64,000 nucleotides of DNA, from NCBI RefSeq assembly GCF_945859685.1, contig NC_079147.1, forward strand, positions 192,555,174 through 192,619,173, in the 5' to 3' direction. This stretch comes from Eupeodes corollae (Eukaryota; Arthropoda; Insecta; Diptera; Syrphidae). The notes under the pieces were generated by a model that was given only the letters and a program-made list of their open reading frames with translations, was not told the DNA's origin and made no database searches. Of this stretch, positions 56,530 through 64,000 are shown piece after piece. How positions within the stretch are numbered: the first letter of the stretch is position 1; each line of letters starts with the position of its first letter. A program made the translations under genes and the position numbers.

Positions 56530-58490
56530 ATAATGACAATGACCGTTCGTGCTTCCTGGGTTCGGATCAATTTTATGATCTTCAAAGCCCTAGGCACGTC
56601 AGACCATTGTGTCATATCTGCCAATTTCTCATGCCAAAAAAACACAGTTAAAGAGAAAAACCCTACTAAGGCCAACTGGAACGGTCTCAACTACTTCTTC
56701 AGGAACTTAAACTGGTCACTTTACTTCCTCGATAGTGACGTGGATTTCAGGGCAGATATGGTTCCAAACTTAATTACTTTAGGAATGAGAAATTTTATCC
56801 CTAATAGGATAAAGTTATCAAACCTAAAGAAAACTCATGGTTTGATTTAAGCTGTTAAGAGGTTATAAGGAACAAAGATATAAGTTTGCGGATTTATAAA
56901 GTTAACCCCACTGAGGAAAACCGAAATAAGTTCAAACAACCTATAAAGAATTGTTACGGACACATTCGATGCATTGAAATTGTGCATCACCAGAAATTAC
57001 GGCAAAAAATACTAAAAGTTGCCAGAGGTAGTACGAATTTTTGGTCATATGGGGCAACACTCCTTCATCGTCAGTTCCTACGCTCGTTTCGAATTACACT
57101 CCTTTTGTACGCTCCATTGATAAAGCCAATTTGCTGGGAATTCGATGCTGCCAATGACTGACAGGACTTCTCCTGTACTTGAAAGTGTATACGATTCTAT
57201 GGGAAAACAGCATTTGTCCAGCCTGTCTCAAAAAAGGCGAATCCTCCTCCTAACTATCGTATAATTGCACCTATGTGCCTTCTTTCCAAGGTCATGGAAA
57301 CGCTAGTCAATTTTTAGCTTAAGAAATATCTTGAAAACGGAAGCTTCTCAATGCCCGGCAGTATGGCTTTCGTTGCTATAGTTCCACTGGTTATCTCATA
57401 GTTTATCTCACCGAACTGTGGAACAAATCTATACATCGTTTTGGATAAAGTAAAATTATTGCACTTGATATTTCAACAGTATTTAAAAGAGTTTCCCATC
57501 AAGTTCTCTAATCGAAAAGACTTGATTTTGGTATCTATGAATTTCTTCTTTGTTGGGTTAGAAATTACTTTTCTAACCATTCAATTCAAGTAGTATTGGA
57601 CAGGTTCAAATCTGATATTCACAAAATAAACGCTGGTGTGCCCCAGGGCTCCGTTTTGTCTCCGACACTCTTCCTTATTTTTTAGAAATGATCTTTTGTC
57701 TGAAACTTCTAACCACATGGGGATTCAAAAACCGTGTAGAGTTTGATGCTTCGAAAACTCAATGCTGTCTACTGTCACTTTCCAGGAGTGGTACTTGCAT
57801 CGAGGGGATTGAACAACTATCAGTCCTAGCTATGTGCATCACAAACCATTTGTTCTATAGTGATCACATATTTGACACCGCCAAAAATGCTGATAAGTAT
57901 TTAAGTTTTCTCCGACGATGCAAGAAGTGTTTTTTACTCTTTCTGCTTTGGCTTCAATTTGCAAAGATTTTATTCGTTCAAAACATGAGTATAACTCTCA
58001 TATTTAGGCTGGTACTCCAAATTCTTCTTGACTTAAATCTTCTGGATAGAATTAAAAAAAGAGCTCTAGAAATAATAAGAGATCGTTCTCTTACCGAGAC
58101 ATTTGCTTTTCTTGAACACCGACTCAAACTCTCATTTCTGTCATTGTTTTATAGCTTCTTTTATAAACAATGCTCTAGTCAAATAGCCAGTTGCATTCCT
58201 CCCCTTAAAGAATTCAACAGTAATACCCGTACTGCTTTGATTGCCCACCAGTTTACCCTTGAACTCAATTTCGGACGTTCTGTTAATTACAGAAATTATT
58301 TCTTTAGCCGCACTATGCGAATTTGGAATGCTTTACCAGGCTCAATATTTCCCACTAATTACAATATGGAAACTTTCAAAACCAATGTGCATCGGTTTCT
58401 CCTTTTTAACCCTATCCTCATTTCAGAGCGCACAATATCAACAAAAAAATTACGTAAACACCTTCTCAAAAAATAATTAGACGATTTCGT
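56530..58490 (+). pseudogene. LINE family A, copy 3 (RT with YADD region deleted)
   Basis: Starts in the endonuclease tail (LGTSDHCVISANFSCQK, 56590-56640) and the linker (KANWNGLNYFFRNLNWSLYF; ADLYKVNPTEENRNKFKQ across a stop). RT pieces: NYRIIAPMCLLSKVMETLVN (57250-57310), degraded palm to 57560, and DRFKSDIHKINAGVPQGSVL then SPTLFLIF (57600-57685). The FADD box present in copy 2 is missing: after SETSNH the frame jumps straight to MGIQKP, so the catalytic Asp pair is deleted. The longest open piece, 57688-58476, holds NRVEFDASKTQCCLLSLSRS and the C-terminal half to FKTNVHRFLLFNP. The copy sits within the left arm of the long inverted repeat. Confidence 0.87.
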
Positions 58491-58509
58491 CAATCTTGAT
58501 GTACAGCTG

Positions 58510-58600
58510 TTTTTTCAATCAACAAATATCAAATATCATAATGTCGCCCTGTGTTGGTGTTACACTTTGACACTGATATTTGAAAAGTCTCAATAAATTC
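58510..58600 (+). repeat. Long inverted repeat, left arm resumed
   Basis: TTTTTTCAAT, then GTGTTACACTTTGACACTGA and TATTTGAAAAGTCTCAATA, is the near-exact complement of 61371-61420. It continues the arm interrupted by the LINE. Confidence 0.85.
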
Positions 58601-59592
58601 AAAAAAAAATCGAAAAAGCTTCAAACCACCAACTGTAATCAACTCCTTGAGAAATAACACGATCGAAAGCATTTTTTTCATCAGGTTTCTATTTACTTTG
58701 AGAAAAAGTTCAACTACTATAAAACGTCTCAAATTGTCGAACAAATGTTTAAACGCATTAGAACAAGGTTATTAATTAACCTAGCCAAGAAATTATTTTA
58801 TTGAAATCTTAAAGATTTCGAGTTTCCATTTCAGCCAACTTCAAGTTTCCGCCCAAGTGAGATTCTCATTTATATTGATGACATGCAAATTATTAAAAAA
58901 GCAGGAAAACTAAAACCGTTTACCGTAAGTGCATTTTGTTCCAGTTGATAAATGGATGAGGACTTAGGTCGATTTTGCTGTCACTGACTCAAGGATTTCC
59001 AATAAAAAGGTTTCATTTGCAGTATCCCATTACTGTTTCGATATAGTTGTTATTTTTGAAATTGGCATTATTAATTGTTAATGTTCACTACAAAAATTGT
59101 GAACATTTTGCCAACATTTTTAACTTGGAAATAGTCCAACTGGTGTGCTAATTTGAGCTGTTGGGACAAGTTAGTTATGTTAAGTATGGAAACTGAGGTC
59201 TAAGAGCATAATCCCTGCCATAGTAAGTTATATAGAAGACTGCTTCGGTAATTCAAATTAATATAGAATAATTAATAAGTTGCATCAGTTTCATCATTAA
59301 TGAGTTGATTACAAAATATCAAGTTATTATATTAACATGTATTTAATGAATAGATTGCATTTGAAGAAAATGAAAAACCCGAAGAAAAAGCTTTATTTCC
59401 TCATATTATTGTCTTACAGAAAGAAACTTTGGAGATGTTAGAACTTTAAGACATTTATTAACAAAAAAAAAATTATATACGAAAAATTAGAAATTAACGT
59501 TTTGCTGCAGCGTCTCAGCACGGTCGGAGTTTAATTGCGCAATCTTTAACTGTTTTGAACTTAAAGCAAAAAATGTTTTTTGTTTTCTTCCT
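58601..59592. other. Core of the inverted repeat, left part; no gene assigned
   Basis: A short peptide-like stretch SEILIYIDDMQIIKKAGK at about 58860-58915 resembles the VDDMxIFK catalytic box of the Jockey-like copies at 7.1 and 27.9 kb and may be an RT crumb. It stands alone and is not called as a gene. The rest is AT-rich. Confidence 0.35.
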
Positions 59593-59712
59593 GGGCAACG
59601 CCCTAGTCACTAATAAAGCTTCGGTTCCCATCGATCACCGAAATCAAGCATCATAGACCGTGGTTAGAAGAAAGATGGGGGACCGTCTCGAAACCTACCC
59701 CATGCTGTTGTC
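59593..59712 (+). ncRNA. 5S rRNA-like sequence (pseudogene or 5S-derived SINE head)
   Basis: About 120 bp that track insect 5S rRNA end to end: GGGCAACGCCC at the 5' end; TCGGTTCCCATC, GATCACCGAAATCAAGCA (box A region), GTGGTTAGxAxAAAGATGGG then GGACCG (box C); and a 3' end CATGCTGTTGTC that can pair with the 5' GGCAACG. Differences from a working 5S are spread through the stem-III and box A region (AAGCATCATAGACC where AAGCAGCGTCGGGC is usual). No run of four T follows directly, as a functional gene would need to terminate. A CT-rich segment follows. Single copy, so SINE versus pseudogene is undecided. Confidence 0.8.
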
Positions 59713-61364
59713 ATGTGTTCTTTCTTTCTGTTGTTCTTTCTCTTCTATCCTTCTGTCTTGTATTAATGTCTTGTGTTATTATCACCTTACATAGTCTAGT
59801 TGCTCAAGGTGCTGTGTAGTGTGATATGTAATGTTTTCTTCCTAAGGTATATTTGTTCTATGGAAAAATCAAAATTCCTAAATTTAGTAACAAATCATGA
59901 TTAAAAAACTAACTGTTTTTAATAATTTGTTGATTAAAAAGTTGTTAAAATTAGAAATTTTAAAATCACATTTCTTAAGATCACATACGAGTCAAGCATT
60001 TTATACTTAATAAAAAACTTTGGTTGAATAACATAGGCCTAGAACTTTTTAGTTATCTTTCCCGCAAAGTCAAAAACATGACTCACTATAGTAAGCTTTA
60101 AAAGTTGAAGAACTACTGGTCTCCAAAAATATTTACAATCTGACACAGGAATCCACAAATACCTTCGAACAAGTGTCTAAAACAAAGAACAAAGATTCTG
60201 AATTACAAAAAGTTTTTAAAAAAAAGTTGAAAGCCCTAACAGACCTCACGTAATCGTTATCTTCACTCATCCTCTTATCTTCGGCCAAATTTCGACCTAA
60301 AACTTTACACACCTAAACATGATTAGCTTCATAATCGATTAAGCTAAAAACGAGACGATATTCTGAGACCTTTTGTGGAGACTGTTGAATTAAGGACAAA
60401 GAAAATCAAACTGTGTTGAACGGCTTTAAAAGACTTGTATGAATCTCGTGAAGCATTTTCAAGATAAGGACGAACATGGCAATTGTAAATTCCTTTCTCA
60501 GAGTCTTATAAAACCAAGCATAGAATTTGTTTTATTGATTATTATTGTGATGTGTAAATTGTATAATGAAATACCGAAGACCGTGACGCGACTTACTGTG
60601 GAATACATTTGGGGATCCTTTATTAGTTAATCCTTTTTTAGTAAATTAAATAATTCCGTGGCTAAGTTGGTTCAAAGCTTTAGAAAAGTCAGTGTATTCA
60701 CAGTCAACTTCAAAACCTTGTGAGAAGATGTTTTCCAGTGGATCTATTTCTCATAAAAGAGATGAGTATAGGTATTGGGTCTATATTTTCTCAAAGAGTT
60801 GGTGACAAGTGATTTGAAACATTTAGAATTTTTTGTTCAAAGTTATTAAGGTCTTAACTAATACCTTACAGTCGATTCAAGACTTTAAATATTTATTTCG
60901 TTAAGTTATCGAGGGCATGCATTTGCAAAACTGTTACCGGAATTGTAGAAGTATCGACCATTTGGCTAACATATTTCTCTATATTTGTTGGCATTTCCTT
61001 AAAAACATTTTATGATTTCTCTTAAAAACTTAAATATTTGAAAGTTGTATTCATAAATTTTAAACATTCCTCTGAGCTTCGCCATGCAATAAAAACATTT
61101 CTTTTCCGAATCGTTTCGCATTGATATTTAAGTTACTGACTTGAAGGTGTGTTCACATAAGGTGTCAATTTTCTATTACTTCATTTAAATTAAGAATGGT
61201 TTCTTTATCACTGCAAAAACATCACTGTCCCTGCAGGCTTAAGTAAGTCTCGCAACATGACCCTGTCGACCATTTGGCTTTCTACACTTTACTTATAAGG
61301 ATATATTTTATCATTGAAAGTTTCCATTTAAATGTTCTAATTACAAGGTTCAAGCCTCTGTTGC
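59713..61364. other. Core of the inverted repeat, right part; no gene recognised
   Basis: AT-rich. The motif CGACCATTTGGCT occurs twice (about 60955 and 61268). An open frame at 60439-60630 (MNLVKHFQDKDEHGN) is short and without homologous features I know. Confidence 0.4.
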
Positions 61365-62221
61365 TTTTATTAAGACTTTTCAAATATCAGTCTCAAAGTG
61401 TAACACCGAGCATATTGAAAAAAGGAAAAATTGTTCCCTAAATTAAAAATTGGATGGAAGAACCAACAGGACATATGTTACATATTTCTAACTTCATTGA
61501 CCCTTAAATTTTCAAGTCTTCAACAATCCAAAGAAACCAAAAAAGGGTTAAATTATTTTTCCAAAAGTATTGTGTGATTTTTAAAATTTTAGAAGAAATC
61601 CCAATTTTTAACCCCAAATATTTTTGTTTGCAGGTAATAAGAAATTTTGATTTCCTTACATATAAGAAATTACAGGTACCAAGACGCAGCTAATTTTTAT
61701 TGAAGTATGGTGACGAGAAAAATGTGTCCTTTGGTTGTGCAATGATCTAGAGCATCTTGGGTCAGCTTAATGAAGACACAATACCTCACAATAGCTTCAC
61801 CTTTGACTTTGACACTTTCTTATTATTTGTGGTTGCATTTCTCAAGTCGTGTGAACTTTCTTCTTGATTTTTAAAGATGAGCACTGAGATTTTTAATTAA
61901 AATGATAGCAGTGAAAAATATGCATTCAATATTTGCTCACCCTTTCTTGGGATTTTGTCGGATTTTACTTGTTTTTTTCTTTTAAGATTTGAATTGTTGA
62001 TTAAAACGACATTTTCATCCGCTCATTATTAAATTATGTGTAACCCTTCTTAAAAATCTTATTTGGGACAATTCTGAAAATTGTTTTCTGATAAATGATA
62101 AGTTTTGAAAATGAAACTTCAAAAACTCTCTCATTTTTACTTGTCATAATGTAACGAGGATATATGTACATACTATCCAAGAAAAAAGGATTATTTCCGC
62201 TCTTTCAATCCATCCCCATCA
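61365..62221 (-). repeat. Long inverted repeat, right arm
   Basis: Inverted mate of 55572-56430 plus 58510-58600 (see those entries). Uninterrupted here, about 855 bp, which gives the pre-insertion length of the arm. Outer ends are 55572 and 62221. Confidence 0.88.
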
Positions 62222-64000
62222 TCATCGTCGTTATCATCTGCTTGCCTATTTCATTTTGTAAATTCAAAAGAACCGCTCAACACTTAAACATCTTCATTGA
62301 GATCTGACAGAACAAAAGTATGGAACCTGTCAAAAATCAACATTGTCATGTCCTCAACATCTATGCAAGTGCACTTCATGAAGTATCGTAGGATGAAAAA
62401 TGTCAAAAGTCTATTCGTAACACTTTCAACCGAAACGAAACCTCTAAATGTCAAAAATCATTCACTTTCCTTCCGCCAGAGGAAAAACCCAAACAACAAA
62501 GCTGACCTCCGACACTGAAAACATCCCACATTCTTTCGGTAAGTGCGCGTTCTTCATTCTTCTTCTTGAAACAATCTGTGTAACTAATGTGCGGTATCCT
62601 CCTCATCGATAAAATCAAAGAAAATTTACCGCGCGTAACAAAATTGCATCACCCTTACGTCGACATTTAGTCATCATGCATTCTCATATGATGTTTGTTG
62701 CTGGCTGTGTTCAACAACCAAGTGACGTGCTACACAAGAGCATCCGTCATTGCGTCTGTCAAACCAAAATGTTTTGCATCACAGAAATACTCATAATTTT
62801 CCCGCAATTGAACTCACCTCGAAAATGTGTAACGTTTTCTCAGTAACAAAAAGAAAAATTTGAAAAACAAGAGTGTTTTGAATGAATTCTGTGTGGTTTT
62901 CCTGAGAAAACTAATCAGAAAATTTATGAGAAAAGAAATTATTATTATTTTATTTTTATTTTTTGTTGTCAACAAATTATGACAGGTTGAATGTTCTTCT
63001 TTTGTTTGTGTATAATGGCGAGGGAGTGTGTTACGTATTCTATAATTAAATAGAAATTTCAGAATTATTAGTGTAACGGACACACCAATTAACAGAATAG
63101 TCTGACATCGCTTTGATCTTAAAATTTGTCACAATTTAAGTGTTCGTTTTTATTTATTTATAAATGACAGTTAAGTGTTGATTTAGTTTGTATTTTTCAA
63201 TATGGCTGCTGAGAAAAAATGGAATTGGGTTCATCCGTTAAAAAATGAGGAAGTAAATTGTTCAAAATAATTCATATTTATTTTGGTTGTCGATAAACGT
63301 CAAAATCTTTGTTTTATTGAAAGTGTCATTTATTTGAAAAACTCATTATTCGGACTTGAAAGTTATGTACATACATAAATATATTTTTGCTGGTCAATGG
63401 TCCAAATAAAGGAGGCTATAAATATTTAGACATACAGCATGATATTAGAAAGTTTATATTTTTAATTAAAATTGAATGTGACATTAAAATACAGGGTGGG
63501 TGATTTAGAAGTTTAGTTTTAAAGTTTTGGACAGAAAGACAAACATTTTAAATCTGGAAGAAGCCAGTTATAGCTATCATTGGTTTCATCATTGAATTTT
63601 TTTGACAGGTTAGTTATAGCTTTTGTTGAAAATGTCTATCATTTTCAAAATTTTCCTGCATTTCAAGCATTTTCTGATTGAAATAAAGCATTTGAGGTTA
63701 TATTTGATCATTGAAAGTAATTCAAAGAAAATGAAACGCTTTCAGTGGAACGATTGTGTTCTGAAATGTGAAATAAACAATCAGCAGTTCATTGGAAATG
63801 ATTTCAGTATTGCAAAACTTAAAATGAACTTAAACAATGCAATTATTTAAGTAGAAAATACCTATAGCTAATCAGTTTCATTTTGAAACCTTAATTTTCT
63901 TAATCCCATTTTAATCTCGAACAAAATTTTCTATGATGGGAACCAATAATAGCTATAGCAGGCCTCTTTCGCTTAAGCAATGTTGGAAAATATTGACAGC
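62222..64000. other. No gene recognised (1.8 kb)
   Basis: More complex near 62240-62800 (ATCATCGTCGTTATC; AACTGACC-like stretches). A donor-like TTTCG|GTAAGTGCG at 62538 on the plus strand ends a 73-codon open frame region that itself stops at 62518. No acceptor or domain supports an exon. Beyond 62800 it is AT-rich. Confidence 0.4.

Noticed and set aside
56457..56690. Minus-strand 77-codon ORF
   Set aside because: Antisense shadow of the LINE A endonuclease tail.
58529..58744. Minus-strand ORF in the inverted-repeat arm with an RT-like AFDRV stretch
   Set aside because: The resemblance needs frame changes and is not supported by neighbouring motifs; part of it is the repeat arm itself.

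Overview
This is eukaryotic, AT-rich, intron-like DNA, most likely from an insect and probably a fly (Diptera). The reasons are the mix of non-LTR retrotransposons (Jockey/CR1-like, I/LOA-like and RTE-like), Tc1/mariner-group DNA transposons, tRNA-derived SINEs, and a 5S-like sequence close to fly 5S rRNA. The species assignment is inference. No complete host gene lies in the window. Two short minus-strand segments with good splice signals (15.3 kb and 35.0 kb) suggest that much of it may lie inside large introns of an unidentified host gene transcribed leftward.

Layout. 0.06-0.16 kb: a 34-bp direct repeat. 0.6-2.2 kb: broken CR1/L2-type LINE (+). 2.5-4.0 kb: copy 1 of LINE family A (-). 4.0-6.4 kb: no recognisable gene. 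6.4-8.1 kb: a SINE, a Jockey-type RT remnant and a partial SINE. 8.8-9.9 kb: RNase H fragment ending in (CCTAA)4. 10.4-11.9 kb: Tc1 element with TIRs and TA duplication. 12.0-14.4 kb: the best-preserved LINE, with its RT frame broken by one stop. 17.5-18.8 kb: second Tc1 element. 19.9 kb: Myb/SANT-like domain remnant. 21.7-22.0 kb: MITE. 24.0-25.1 kb: two remnants of one DDE_3 transposase family. 26.3-28.7 kb: I-like LINE fragment with an internal duplication, joined to a Jockey-like 3' end. 30.1-32.6 kb: DDE_3 remnant, LINE (-) and Tc1 remnant. 35.7-37.0 kb: RTE-like LINE (-). 37.7-38.7 kb: SINE and an orphan pseudogene. 41.0-43.5 kb: a TE-like ORF with its own TATA/Inr, a SINE tail and LINE A copy 2 (-). 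45.8-49.8 kb: RTE LINE (+) split by a 750-bp TTAA element and followed by a DDE_3 transposase (-). 52.6-53.2 kb: foldback element made of minisatellite repeats. 55.6-62.2 kb: a long inverted repeat whose left arm is split by LINE A copy 3 and whose core holds a 5S rRNA-like sequence.

Nearly every protein-coding signal is a mobile-element gene with stops, frameshifts or deletions, so little here works together as a pathway. The window reads as a layered record of insertions: SINEs beside LINEs, a TTAA element inside an RTE, and a LINE inside an inverted repeat. The non-repeat items that most deserve attention are the two candidate exons, the orphan pseudogene at 38.1-38.7 kb, and a few GC-richer islands (34.4, 44.2-45.0 and 54.5-54.8 kb) that could be promoter or 5' UTR sequence.
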